Source: Tsukamurella tyrosinosolvens (GTDB taxonomy: Bacteria > Actinomycetota > Actinomycetes > Mycobacteriales > Mycobacteriaceae). Taken from it: 64,000 nucleotides of DNA. Each line of letters starts with the position of its first letter. Positions within the stretch are counted from its first letter, which is position 1. Both the position numbers and the translations under genes were made by a program. The stretch spans positions 1 to 64,000 of the forward strand of contig NZ_FNSA01000003.1 of assembly GCF_900104775.1 (NCBI RefSeq). The letters run 5' to 3'. Positions 9,336 to 17,574 of the stretch are shown in pieces. The notes under the pieces were generated by a model. That model was not told where the DNA came from, ran no database searches, and saw only the letters and a list, made by a program, of their open reading frames with translations.

Positions 9336-10456
9336 GGGCCGCCCCGGTCACGGTCCACGGGGTCCGGTCGTGGACCGTCGTCGACCAACAGGGTTTGCCG
9401 GTGCTCGAGATCGAGCAGTTCCTGCATTGGCAGCGGGCGATCGGACGTTCTCAGAACACCGTCCGCTCGTACGCGCGGCACCTGAGTCAGTTCTATCGTT
9501 GGCTGGCTGCGCGGGGAATCGTTTGGGATGAGCTGGATTTCCGGCAGCTTTGTGACTTCGTCGCCGTTCTCACCGCTGGACTGCCGCCGCTGCCGTCGCG
9601 GTGCGGGGGCCGTGCACCCGGCACGGTGAAAGCGGTCAGCGCCGCGGTGCGGGAGTTTTACGAGTTCCACCGCGTCGAGGGCCGGGGACCGCAGGATCTG
9701 GTACTGACCCGCAACCCGTCGAAGCTGCCGCGGCGCGCGCACAGCTTCCTTGCGCACCTCGAACACCGCCGTCCGCGCGAAGTCTCCCGCCTGGCCCGGC
9801 CCGACCGGCAGTCGGCAGAGACCGTGCAGGTCATCGACTTCGAGACCGACTTCGCCAAGCTGCTCGCCGCGGCGTCGACCACCCGTGACCGACTGCTGCT
9901 GTCGGCGCAGTACGACCTGGGCCTGCGGGTAGGCCAAGCGCTCGGCCTGCGCCACGGCGACTTGAACCCGATGCGCAGGCAGGTGATGATCCGCCGGCGT
10001 GACGACAACGCCAACGGGGCGCTATCAAAGCAGAAGACCCAATTCATCGTCGAGGCTCCGCGGCGGTTCTTCGACCTGTATGCCGCGTACCTGCTCGGTG
10101 AGATCGCCCACGTCGACAGCGATTACGTGTTCGTCAACCTCTCACGCCCACCCGTCGGTGGTCCGATGACCTACTCCAACGCCTACCAGCTCATCGAACG
10201 GATCGGCGCCGCCGCCGGGATCGACGACCTCAACCCGCACATGCTCCGCCACACCCACGCCACCGCCCTGGCCAAAGCCGGATGGACCGCGGCCGAGATC
10301 GCTGCCCGCCTCGGCCAATCCCATTCGGCCAGCGCCGACGTCTACATTCACCTCGCCAGCGACGACCTCGCCGAAAAGCTCCGCACCACCGAGCATCTGG
10401 TCTGGCGAGAACCGCAGCAGTACCGACTGAAGGGAGACGGCGATGGCGCGCGGTAA
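9332..10456 (+). CDS. tnpA: Tyrosine recombinase TnpA (Tn554-like)
   Basis: A 374-residue site-specific integrase. It has an N-terminal SAM-like core-binding domain (residues about 25-125; LHWQRAIGRSQNTVRSYARHL) and a C-terminal catalytic domain with the expected R-H-R-H-Y set. These are the first Arg in YDLGLRVGQALGLRHGD, HMLRHTHAT carrying His-x-x-Arg, GQSH, and the nucleophile Tyr in SADVYIHL. The length matches TnpA of Tn554-type elements. The start overlaps the previous stop by 4 bases, and its own 3' end overlaps tnpB by 14 bases. It should act with TnpB on the element ends. Confidence 0.85.
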   Translation: MRAAPVTVHGVRSWTVVDQQGLPVLEIEQFLHWQRAIGRSQNTVRSYARHLSQFYRWLAARGIVWDELDFRQLCDFVAVLTAGLPPLPSRCGGRAPGTVKAVSAAVREFYEFHRVEGRGPQDLVLTRNPSKLPRRAHSFLAHLEHRRPREVSRLARPDRQSAETVQVIDFETDFAKLLAAASTTRDRLLLSAQYDLGLRVGQALGLRHGDLNPMRRQVMIRRRDDNANGALSKQKTQFIVEAPRRFFDLYAAYLLGEIAHVDSDYVFVNLSRPPVGGPMTYSNAYQLIERIGAAAGIDDLNPHMLRHTHATALAKAGWTAAEIAARLGQSHSASADVYIHLASDDLAEKLRTTEHLVWREPQQYRLKGDGDGAR

Positions 10457-12443
10457 CGGCGAGCGCGCCCGGTCCGGGCCCCGCGGCGTCCCCGCTCTGC
10501 AGGTGCCGGACGGGCCTTGGTGCGCATCGACGTGGCCGGTCGTCGACATCGCCGGCGACCGCCGCCGCGCCGCCACCGACCCGTGCGCCGTCTCCGACTG
10601 CGACGGCGAGCGGTACTGGCTCGGCGGCCCCGGTGGACGCGCAGCCGCCACCTCGGGGCTGTGCTATGCCCACTACTTCCAGTGGTTCCGCGCTGGACAG
10701 CCCGCCGACTTTGACGCCTGGGCCACCACCAGCGCTCTGCCCGTCGGCGTGCCCCGTGGACGGCCCGCCACCACGCAGGTCGTCGACTTCCGCCGCATCC
10801 CAGCGGCGGCCGCCGACGAAGTCCGGTTCGTCGCCGCAACCAAGATCGGCCGCGGCGACTGGACCCCCAACGCCGGCCTGCGCCGCGCCCTGATCGTCCT
10901 CATCGAGGTCGCGCACGGGCGTATCACCAGCTCCCTGACCGAACGCCCCGTCGACGACTGGCTGCTGCTGTGCAGGCAGCACTGGCCTTACACCAACTTC
11001 GACTCCCTCTGCGCTCCCTACATCCGGAGGTTCTTCCGACTCCTTCACGGGGCCACCGACCCCGACCCATGGGCCGCGGATCACTGGCGGTGGCGCGACG
11101 GATTCGAGTTCGTCCTCGACGCCACCCAAGCCGGGGCGACACGAACCGCTGTCGACTGGGCCACCATCCCGGTGCCCTGGCTCAAAGAGGCCGTCAAAAG
11201 CCTGGCCCGCCAACAGTTGTCTACCTCCCGCATGTCCTGGGGAACGCTCACCCAGTGGCTGCGCGCCACCCGCCAGCTCGCCCAGTTCCTCACGCTCGAC
11301 GGAACCGTTCCCGAACCGTCTGCGGTCACTCGGACGGCGTTCCTGGACTACCTCGAATGGACGCGCCGCCCCGACACCAAGGCAAGCCCCCAGCTCGCGA
11401 ACACCGCGGCCTACCTGCTCGAAACACTGCGCGACTGCGGACTCGTCGACGACCTGGGATCAGCGATCTTCCTGCGCCGCGGCGAGAACGTCCACCGCAA
11501 GACCCGCCGACCGAGGCCCTTTCCACCCGATGTCATCGAACGCATCGACACCCTGATCGTCGACAACCCGGCCACCGACCCCACCCTCCGGGCGATGATC
11601 GCCACCACACGATGGGCGGGGTGCCGCATATCCGAACTCGTCGCCCTCCCGATCGACTGCCTCCAACACAGTGAGCAGGGCCACTGGATCGAATACTGGA
11701 TGACCAAAACCAGCGCCTGGCGGCGGCTTCCAGTCCCCGAAAGCCTCGCCGAGATCATCCGCGACCAGCAGACCCGCGTCCGCGACACCTACGGCCCCGA
11801 CGCCGAGCACCTCTTCCCTGGCGCCCGGTCCAGCGCCATCGCCGGCCGCACCCAGCCCTGGTCCACCAGCGGGCTACGACACCGCCTCGCCGCACTGTTC
11901 CGCGAGCACGGCATCACCACGTCCGTCGCCACCGGCGAGAAGATCTCCGGAGGCGACGTCCACCGCTTCCGCCACACCATCGGAATGCACCTGCTCAACA
12001 ACGGATGGACCCAACCGGAAGTGCGCGACTTCCTCGGCCACCACAGCGACACCATGACCGCGACCTACGCTCGCATTACCGACGACACCCTCGCCCGCAA
12101 AGCCCGCGAATTCTGGGACACCAACCCCGACAAGGGCGTCGACGCCACCGTCGAGCGCCTGCGCGCCCGCTTCACCACCGCACTGCCCAACGGGTTCTGC
12201 ACGCTCCCCGCGACGCAGCGCTGCGAGTTCCGCCCGAACCCCTGCATCGACTGCTCCTTCCACGACCCCGGCGGCCGCACCTTCCTCGGCGCACACATCA
12301 CCCACCGCGACCAGCTCAGACAGCTCGCCGCCCAAGCACAAGACAACGGCGACCGCCAGGCAGCGGACCTGAACAAGACCATGCTCGACAAGGTCACCAG
12401 GCTCATCGACGAAATCGACTCAGACACGCAGGAATCCAGGTGA
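10443..12443 (+). CDS. tnpB: Large tyrosine recombinase TnpB (Tn554-like)
   Basis: A 666-residue recombinase, the size class of Tn554 TnpB (about 630). Near the N-terminus are Cys/His groups (PCAVSDCDG and LCYAHYFQW) that look like a zinc knuckle. The C-terminal catalytic domain shows the first Arg in WAGCRISELVALP, HRFRHTIGMHLL, LGHHSD and the Tyr in ATYARI. A Cys cluster near the C-terminus (CTLP.., CEF.., CIDCSFHDP) may bind a second metal. It is coupled on both sides: 14-base overlap with tnpA and GTGA overlap with tnpC. This is a well-supported partner of TnpA. Confidence 0.85.
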   Translation: MARGNGERARSGPRGVPALQVPDGPWCASTWPVVDIAGDRRRAATDPCAVSDCDGERYWLGGPGGRAAATSGLCYAHYFQWFRAGQPADFDAWATTSALPVGVPRGRPATTQVVDFRRIPAAAADEVRFVAATKIGRGDWTPNAGLRRALIVLIEVAHGRITSSLTERPVDDWLLLCRQHWPYTNFDSLCAPYIRRFFRLLHGATDPDPWAADHWRWRDGFEFVLDATQAGATRTAVDWATIPVPWLKEAVKSLARQQLSTSRMSWGTLTQWLRATRQLAQFLTLDGTVPEPSAVTRTAFLDYLEWTRRPDTKASPQLANTAAYLLETLRDCGLVDDLGSAIFLRRGENVHRKTRRPRPFPPDVIERIDTLIVDNPATDPTLRAMIATTRWAGCRISELVALPIDCLQHSEQGHWIEYWMTKTSAWRRLPVPESLAEIIRDQQTRVRDTYGPDAEHLFPGARSSAIAGRTQPWSTSGLRHRLAALFREHGITTSVATGEKISGGDVHRFRHTIGMHLLNNGWTQPEVRDFLGHHSDTMTATYARITDDTLARKAREFWDTNPDKGVDATVERLRARFTTALPNGFCTLPATQRCEFRPNPCIDCSFHDPGGRTFLGAHITHRDQLRQLAAQAQDNGDRQAADLNKTMLDKVTRLIDEIDSDTQESR

Positions 12444-12901
12444 GCAATGGCGACCGCGATCACCGCACTGCACGCCTCACCGCGGCCGCCGCCGCCCGCA
12501 CAACCAGCGCGACCGCCCGCGCACGTCGAGCCATCACCCGGCTGCACAACACCGGACAACCCGTCACCTTCGTCGCTGTCGCCAGAGCCGCCGACGTCTC
12601 AACCAGCTTCCTCTACAAGCAAACCCAGCTCCGGCAGGATATCGACGCGAAGCGCGGCACCGCCACCGCCGGAATAGAACGCTCCAGGGCAGCCAGTGCC
12701 GAATCCCTCCGCACCAAGCTCGCAACCGCGATCGACCGCAACCGCGAACTGACCGAACAGCTCGAGCAACTACACACCGAGAACGAGGCGCTCCGAAGCC
12801 GACTCCTCGAACTGGGAACCCGGCCGCCGGCCAAACAAGAAGCCCGTCGAGGAGAACATGCAGATAATCCGTCCGCCACAGGGCCACAACAGCCACGATG
12901 A
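12440..12901 (+). CDS. tnpC: TnpC-like protein (DUF6262 type), HTH plus coiled coil
   Basis: A 153-residue basic protein starting at a GTG that overlaps the tnpB stop (GTGA). A helix-turn-helix-like segment (VTFVAVARAADVSTSFLYKQ) is followed by a heptad-rich coiled coil (LTEQLEQLHTENEALRSRLLEL), the pattern of DUF6262/TnpC proteins that accompany TnpA-TnpB recombinase pairs. In Tn554, TnpC affects efficiency and orientation of insertion; the same role is inferred here. A frame further left reading through the 3' end of tnpB is not needed. A hairpin begins 36 bases after the stop. Confidence 0.75.
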   Translation: MSNGDRDHRTARLTAAAAARTTSATARARRAITRLHNTGQPVTFVAVARAADVSTSFLYKQTQLRQDIDAKRGTATAGIERSRAASAESLRTKLATAIDRNRELTEQLEQLHTENEALRSRLLELGTRPPAKQEARRGEHADNPSATGPQQPR

Positions 12902-12936
12902 GACCCGTCAGCCACGTCGTGGACAGTCAGGAGGCT

Positions 12937-12960
12937 CCTAGAGATATCGAATCTCCTAGG
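12937..12960. repeat. Hairpin after tnpC, possible element end
   Basis: CCTAGAGAT and ATCTCCTAGG pair as a 9-bp stem with one bulged C and the loop ATCGA. The hexamer GGCTCC occurs on both sides, at 12,933-12,938 and 12,959-12,964. No U-run follows, so it is not a classical terminator. Its place at the edge of the low-GC region makes it a candidate end or crossover site of the element. The rest of 12,961-13,115 holds no gene I can support. Confidence 0.45.
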
Positions 12961-13115
12961 CTCCACAAACACTTCGCATGCGATCACAGGCGGTTTCCGG
13001 TCTCCCGGGGGGCCGCCTTCGTCGTATGCGACCTGCGACGATGCCAGATCGGCGATCTTGACCTACTCTTTACTCAGTGACCCGCGACGCGGCGGGCCCG
13101 ACACAGAGAGAATCG

Positions 13116-13190
13116 ATGAGACGCGCCTCGCGCAAACGACGAAGACCCGGAACCGCTGAACCCGCGCCCCACCGAGGGGTCGCCGCGTGA
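13116..13190 (+). CDS. Short Arg/Pro-rich leader peptide coupled to CNNM gene
   Basis: ATG at 13,116 opens a 24-codon frame (MRRASRKRRRPGTAEPAPH...) whose TGA overlaps the GTG start of the next gene (GTGA). AGAGAGA precedes the ATG at usable spacing. A run of Lys/Arg followed by Pro codons is the kind of peptide that can stall ribosomes, as in mgtL-type magnesium leaders, and the downstream gene is a putative Mg2+/Co2+ transporter. The function is inferred. It could also serve simply to re-initiate translation. Confidence 0.4.
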   Translation: MRRASRKRRRPGTAEPAPHRGVAA

Positions 13191-14542
13191 TCACCCTCCT
13201 CACGATCCTGGCCGGCGTCGTCGTCGTGCTCGTGATCACCGCCTTCACGGGCTACTTCGTGGCCCAGGAGTTCGCGTACATGGCCGTGGACCGGTCGCGG
13301 CTCACGGCGCGCGCCGCAGCGGGCGACGAGGCCTCCGCCCGAGCGCTGCAGGTCACCCGCCGCACCTCCTTCATGCTCTCCGGCGCCCAGCTCGGCATCA
13401 CCGTCACCGGCCTGCTCGTCGGCTACGTCGCCGAGCCCCTGATCGGGCAGGGCGTCGGCACCCTCCTCGGCGGCGTGGGCGTTCCCACCGCCGTCGGCAT
13501 CGGCATCGGTGCGGTCCTCGCGGTCGGCCTCTCGACGGTCGCGCAGATGGTCTTCGGCGAGCTGTTCCCGAAGAACCTCGCCATCGCCCGGCCCGAGCCC
13601 GTCGCGCGCCGGCTCGCCCTGTCCACCACGCTGTACCTGCGCGCCTTCGGCTGGCTCATCCGCTTCTTCGACCAGGCCTCGAACCTGCTGCTGCGCGCCG
13701 TGCGGATCGAGCCCGTGCACGACGTGGAGCACTCCGCGACCCCCCGGGACCTCGAGCACATCGTCGCCGCCTCGCGCGACGCCGGCGAGCTGCCGCAGGA
13801 GCTGTCGACGCTGCTCGACCGGATCCTCGACTTCCCCGGCCACACCGCCGAGCACGCGATGATCCCGCGCTCGCGGGTCGACGTGGTTGCCGCCGACGAG
13901 GCCGCGGCCGCCGTGCTCGACCGGATGGCCGAGGGCCACACGCGGTACCCGGTGATCGGTGCGACCGCGGACGACCTGATCTGCGTCATCACGCTCCACG
14001 ACCTGCTCGGCGACCCCTCGGGGACCGCCCGCTCCCGCTGCCGGCCCGCCGTGATCGTGCCCGGGTCCATGCCGCTGCCCGCCGTCGTCGCGCGGTTGCA
14101 GGACGCGGGCCAGGAGATGGCCCTCGTCATCGACGAGTACGGCGGCTTCGACGGCGTGGTCACCGTCGAGGACATCGCCGAGGAGCTCGTCGGCGAGATC
14201 GACGACGAGCACGACGGCACCGACCCGGCACCCGCCGTACCCGAGGGCGACGGCTGGCTGGTGCGCGGCGACGTGCACCTCGACGAGGTCGAGCGGCTGC
14301 TCGACGTGGACCTCGATCCCGGCGACGCGGAGACCCTCGGCGGCGCCGTCACCGCGCGGCTAGGCACGCTGCCCCGCCCCGGCGACGTCGCGGACCTGCC
14401 GCTGACCCCGGACCCCGCGGCTGCGCCCGGGTCCGCCCGGCGTGCGCTCCGGGCCGAGGTCCGCACCGTCGAACGACGGGTACCGGCGGCCGTGCACCTG
14501 AGCCTGCAAACCACTGACGGGACGGAGGCCGACGATGAGTAG
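13187..14542 (+). CDS. CNNM/CBS/CorC_HlyC membrane protein (hemolysin C/TlyC-like), first of pair
   Basis: A 451-residue membrane protein. The N-terminal CNNM domain (about 1-190) holds several hydrophobic helices and the conserved block LGITVTGLLVGYVAEPLIG, then VFGELFPKNLAIARPE. A CBS pair (about 215-335, with VIDEYGGFDGVVTVEDI) and a C-terminal CorC_HlyC domain (about 350-435) follow. This family is linked to magnesium/cobalt efflux, not haemolysis. A GTG start is forced by the overlap with the upstream leader. The next gene starts within its last codons, so the two CNNM proteins are probably co-translated and may form a heteromeric transporter. Confidence 0.85.
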   Translation: MITLLTILAGVVVVLVITAFTGYFVAQEFAYMAVDRSRLTARAAAGDEASARALQVTRRTSFMLSGAQLGITVTGLLVGYVAEPLIGQGVGTLLGGVGVPTAVGIGIGAVLAVGLSTVAQMVFGELFPKNLAIARPEPVARRLALSTTLYLRAFGWLIRFFDQASNLLLRAVRIEPVHDVEHSATPRDLEHIVAASRDAGELPQELSTLLDRILDFPGHTAEHAMIPRSRVDVVAADEAAAAVLDRMAEGHTRYPVIGATADDLICVITLHDLLGDPSGTARSRCRPAVIVPGSMPLPAVVARLQDAGQEMALVIDEYGGFDGVVTVEDIAEELVGEIDDEHDGTDPAPAVPEGDGWLVRGDVHLDEVERLLDVDLDPGDAETLGGAVTARLGTLPRPGDVADLPLTPDPAAAPGSARRALRAEVRTVERRVPAAVHLSLQTTDGTEADDE

Positions 14543-15530
14543 CCCCTGGACGGTCGTGGCGATCACCGCTTTGCTGATCGCGGCCAGCGCCTTCTTCGTG
14601 GCCGTGGAGTTCTCCCTCATCGCCGCCCGCCGGCACCGGCTCGAGGACGAGGCCGCGCACAGCGCTTCCGCCCGCGCCGCGCTGCGCAGCTCGTCGGAGC
14701 TGTCGCTGCTGCTCGCGGGCTCGCAGCTGGGCATCACCGTGTGCACGCTCGCGCTCGGCGCGATCACCAAGCCCGCCGTCGACGGGTGGCTCACGCCGCT
14801 GCTCGCGGCGACGGGCATGCCCGGGTGGATCGCCGACGTCGGCGGCTTCGCACTCGCCCTGCTGATCGTGACCTTCCTGCACCTGGTGGTGGGGGAGATG
14901 GCGCCCAAGTCGTGGGCCATCGCCCACCCCGAGCGCTCGGCGATCCTGTTGGCGCTGCCGATGCGCGCCTTCATGACGGTCTTCCGGCCGCTGCTCATCG
15001 TGCTCAACGAGGCCGCGAACGCGTGCCTGCGACGCGTGGGGGTGACCCCGGTCAACGAGGTCGAGACCGGGCAGGACCCGGCCGCGCTGCGGCACCTCGT
15101 CGAGCATTCGGCCACCGTCGGGGCGCTCGACGAGCAGCAGTCCGGCCACCTGACCAGTGCCCTCGAGCTCGAGGCGCTCACCGTCGGCGAGATCGCCCGA
15201 TGGGACGTCGCGCCGTCGACGGTGCCCGGCACAGCGGCACCCGACGTGATCCGGGCCGTCGCGGACCGGACGGGGCACCTGCGGCTGCTCGTCGACGACG
15301 GTGCCGCCGTCGCCGGCGTGGTGCACGTGCGGGACAGCCTCGCGGCCGCACCCGGCGCGATCGCCCGGGCGTTGATGCGCCCGGTGCTCGTCCTCGACGC
15401 CGCCGAGCCGGCCTACGCCGCGCTCGGGACCATGCGGGAGTCGCGCACGCACCTCGCCGTCGTCGAGCGCGACGGGGTGCTCGCGGTGGTCACCCTCTCC
15501 GACCTGCTCGGCAGGCTCATGCCGGTCTGA
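14535..15530 (+). CDS. CNNM/CBS membrane protein (hemolysin-like), second of pair
   Basis: A 331-residue paralogue of the preceding protein. The CNNM domain has the matching signature SQLGITVCTLALGAITKPAVD and VVGEMAPKSWAIAHPE, followed by a degenerate CBS pair ending in GVLAVVTLSDLLGRLM. It lacks the CorC_HlyC C-terminal domain present in its neighbour, a common difference in actinobacterial CNNM pairs. It starts inside the 3' end of the first gene (8-base overlap). Likely role: magnesium or divalent-cation transport at the membrane. The next 165 bases carry a cobalamin riboswitch belonging to the following operon. Confidence 0.85.
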   Translation: MSSPWTVVAITALLIAASAFFVAVEFSLIAARRHRLEDEAAHSASARAALRSSSELSLLLAGSQLGITVCTLALGAITKPAVDGWLTPLLAATGMPGWIADVGGFALALLIVTFLHLVVGEMAPKSWAIAHPERSAILLALPMRAFMTVFRPLLIVLNEAANACLRRVGVTPVNEVETGQDPAALRHLVEHSATVGALDEQQSGHLTSALELEALTVGEIARWDVAPSTVPGTAAPDVIRAVADRTGHLRLLVDDGAAVAGVVHVRDSLAAAPGAIARALMRPVLVLDAAEPAYAALGTMRESRTHLAVVERDGVLAVVTLSDLLGRLMPV

Positions 15531-15540
15531 GCGCGGTCGA

Positions 15541-15690
15541 CGGCCCGCGGGGTTACACTTCGCGGGCCGGATGCGGAATCCCTCGGGGAGCGGTCGCGCC
15601 ACTGTGAAGCCAGACCCGCACCGGCACGCCCGGGCGACCGGGCACCGTCGAATCACCTACCCGGGCGCGAAACCCCGGACGAAGGAGCGC
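15541..15690 (+). ncRNA. Cobalamin (B12) riboswitch upstream of cbtBA
   Basis: The conserved core is visible: GGAATCCC at about 15,575, then GCGGTCGCGCCACTGTGAAG at 15,590-15,609 and CCAGACCC just after, the 'CCACTG...CCAGACCC' signature of cobalamin riboswitches. A 9-bp hairpin (CGGCCCGCG/CGCGGGCCG, 15,541-15,569) precedes it, and a GC-rich hairpin region (CCCGGGCG...CCCGG) follows up to the GAAGGAG ribosome-binding site. It should reduce CbtBA synthesis when cobalamin is abundant. The family and its link with CbtAB are established; the boundaries here are approximate. Confidence 0.8.
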
Positions 15691-15695
15691 CGCGC

Positions 15696-15908
15696 ATGGC
15701 GAACGCATCCACCACCGCACACGCCGGGGACCTCTCCCTGCACGTCTCCCGCAGGGCCATCTGGCTCAGCGCCACCCTGATCCTGGCCGTGCTGGCCTAC
15801 TACTTCATCGGCATCGACCAGGGCGCCGTGTCGGTGTTCGGGAACGACATGCACGTGCACGAGTTCTTCCACGACGCCCGGCACTTCCTGGGCTTCCCCT
15901 GCCACTGA
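15696..15908 (+). CDS. cbtB: Cobalt transporter subunit CbtB
   Basis: A 70-residue protein with one membrane helix (about 20-45; AIWLSATLILAVLAYYFIG) and a His-rich C-terminus (MHVHEFFHDARHFLGFPCH) typical of CbtB, likely the cobalt-binding end. GAAGGAG precedes the ATG. It is directly behind a cobalamin riboswitch and 11 bases before cbtA. CbtA/CbtB form a B12-regulated cobalt uptake system supplying cobalamin synthesis. The start, length and context all fit the family. Confidence 0.85.
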   Translation: MANASTTAHAGDLSLHVSRRAIWLSATLILAVLAYYFIGIDQGAVSVFGNDMHVHEFFHDARHFLGFPCH

Positions 15909-15919
15909 TCGGGGGAGAC

Positions 15920-16675
15920 ATGGAGAAGCACGTCATCGCCCGCGGCGCACTCGCCGGGGCGATCGGAGGACTGCTCGCGTTCGTCTTCGGGCGGATCATG
16001 GTGGAGCCGATCATCGGCCGGGCCATCGACTTCGAGGAGGCCCGCAATGCCGCGGAGCGCGCCGCCCACCCCGGCATGGTGATGGACGAGCCGGAGCTGT
16101 TCACCCGCGCCGTCCAGCAGAACGTCGGGCTGGGCGCCGGCCTCATCCTGTTCGGCATCGCGATGGGCGCCCTGTTCGGGGTGGCCTACTGCGTCGCGGC
16201 GCCGAAGCTGGCGCAGTGGACGCCGCGGGCCGTCGCGCTGGCCGTGGCCGGTTCGCTCTTCGCCGGCGTCTACGCGCTGCCGTACCTGAAGTACCCGCCG
16301 AACCCGCCCGTCGTGGGCGACCCGGAGACGATCCGCGAACGCACCGGCGCGTACCTGCTCATGGTCGCGATCTGCCTCGCGCTGGTGGCGGCCGCCTGGG
16401 TGATCGGGCTCGCGGCGGTGCCGCGGCTCGGGGCGTACGGCGCGGCCCTGGCCGGCGGGGCGGTGGTGCTCGTCGGTCTCGTCGTGGCCTGCCTGGTGCT
16501 GCCGGCGACGGTCGCGACACCGGAGGGCTTCGATCCCGACGACCTGTACTGGTTCCGGACCTACTCGTTCCACGCGCAGGCGGTCCTGTGGGGCGCGATC
16601 GGGCTGGTCGGCGCGGAGCTGCTGCAGCGCTTGACGGTCCGCAGCGGCTCCGGGCTGGAGCCCGCCACCGCCTGA
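15920..16675 (+). CDS. cbtA: Cobalt transporter subunit CbtA
   Basis: A 251-residue membrane protein with about six hydrophobic helices. It begins with a helix containing GALAGAIGGLLAFVFGRI and carries the CbtA-type loop PYLKYPPNPPVVGDPETI in the middle. Another helix precedes DPDDLYWFRTYS, where acidic and His residues near the membrane may handle cobalt. GGGGGAG precedes the start. It shares the riboswitch-controlled transcript with cbtB and should be the membrane pore component of cobalt uptake for B12 synthesis. Confidence 0.85.
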   Translation: MEKHVIARGALAGAIGGLLAFVFGRIMVEPIIGRAIDFEEARNAAERAAHPGMVMDEPELFTRAVQQNVGLGAGLILFGIAMGALFGVAYCVAAPKLAQWTPRAVALAVAGSLFAGVYALPYLKYPPNPPVVGDPETIRERTGAYLLMVAICLALVAAAWVIGLAAVPRLGAYGAALAGGAVVLVGLVVACLVLPATVATPEGFDPDDLYWFRTYSFHAQAVLWGAIGLVGAELLQRLTVRSGSGLEPATA

Positions 16676-16777
16676 CCGAGGTTCGGTGGAAGACTGCGGC
16701 GGACCGGCGGCGTGTCGTCGCCGACACGCACCGAAGCTCGGGTGGGAGACGACGCAGCGGCGGCATACCCTGGGGGT

Positions 16778-16951
16778 ATGAACCGCCGCTGCGCTCTGTG
16801 CTGGGTGGCCGCGCTGATCTCGATCATCGTCTCGGCCACCGTCCACTACCGCGGGGGCAGCGGCGGCCTCGACGGCCTGTTCTTCGTGATCGCGCTGGCC
16901 TGGTCGCTGCTCGCCATCCAGGCGCACCAGCCCGCGGGCTGGCGCGGGTAG
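16778..16951 (+). CDS. Small membrane protein, 57 aa
   Basis: A short frame, MNRRCALCW then two hydrophobic helices (VAALISIIVSATVHY and GLFFVIALAWSLLAI). An in-frame upstream GTG or ATG would lengthen it without adding recognisable sequence. CATACCCT about 10 bases before the ATG resembles a -10 element, so the message may be leaderless or nearly so. It ends 2 bases before the stop of the convergent cwsA gene. Function unknown; no family recognised. Confidence 0.5.
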   Translation: MNRRCALCWVAALISIIVSATVHYRGGSGGLDGLFFVIALAWSLLAIQAHQPAGWRG

Positions 16952-16953
16952 GG

Positions 16954-17472
16954 CTACTCGCCCTTCTTGCGGGGATCCTCCTCGGCGGGCGACTCGACCG
17001 CCGCGTCCTCCTCGATCTCCTCCGCCTGTTCCAGCTCCGCGACGGGGGCGCTGTCGCCGGTGGCGCCGCTGGCCGGGCGCACGCGGGGCGGCTCGGCGGC
17101 GACGGGCGGCGCCTTCGGGGTGCGCAGGAGCTTGAAGGCGACGCCGCCCACGGCCAGCACCAGCGCGACGACCGCGCTGATCAGCAGGGGCTTGCGCCAG
17201 GCCGGGCGGGACGGCGCACCGTCGGAGAGCGTGATCGCCTGCTCCGGATCCACCTCGGCGGGCGCGATCCACGACCGGACCAGCCCGTAGACCCCGGCGA
17301 GCACCTTGCCCGCGAGGGAGAGGCCTAGGCCCGACAGCGCGCGGAGGATGTTGGCGGGGCCGACGATGCTCTGGCCGAGGCCGGAGACGAGGCGCTGCAC
17401 GTTCGAGGGGGCCGACGGTGCCGGGGCGGCGTCGGTCACGGGGGCGTCGTCGAGCAGAGGGGTGGTGGCCAT
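16954..17472 (-). CDS. cwsA: Cell wall synthesis protein CwsA
   Basis: A 172-residue protein with one central membrane helix (about 98-116; [19 protein letters not shown]), a hydrophilic N-terminal half, and an acidic, Pro-rich C-terminal tail ([16 protein letters not shown]). Sequence similarity to M. tuberculosis CwsA (Rv0008c) is modest. The assignment rests on topology and on the exact neighbourhood: divergent from ppiA and one gene before the PH-domain gene and crgA. CwsA interacts with CrgA and Wag31 in mycobacteria to coordinate polar growth and division. The 102-base gap to ppiA must hold both promoters. Confidence 0.65.
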   Translation of the reverse strand: MATTPLLDDAPVTDAAPAPSAPSNVQRLVSGLGQSIVGPANILRALSGLGLSLAGKVLAGVYGLVRSWIAPAEVDPEQAITLSDGAPSRPAWRKPLLISAVVALVLAVGGVAFKLLRTPKAPPVAAEPPRVRPASGATGDSAPVAELEQAEEIEEDAAVESPAEEDPRKKGE

Positions 17473-17574
17473 CGGTGGCGTGATCCTTTCAGCGGACGAG
17501 AGTGCATCGTTCCACCGCCGATTCTTATCCGATCTTCACGGGATTGCACGTGCAGAGAATGGCAGAATGGCGGT

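Larger units (their letters stand above)
8607..12964. mobile_element. Tn554-like recombinase module (unknown gene - tnpA - tnpB - tnpC)
   Basis: Two tyrosine recombinases of unequal size followed by a short helix-turn-helix/coiled-coil protein reproduce the tnpA-tnpB-tnpC order of Tn554-type transposons. An extra 242-aa gene leads the operon. All four genes overlap by 4-14 bases, so they are one translational unit. The right end is placed provisionally at a hairpin with flanking GGCTCC repeats at 12,933-12,964. The left end is not determined and may lie to the left of the XRE/ImmA gene, which would then be cargo. Target-site repeats were not identified. Confidence 0.6.

Noticed and set aside
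13187-15530. Haemolysin function for the two HlyC/TlyC-like proteins
   Set aside because: The name is historical; CNNM and CBS domains point to divalent-cation transport.
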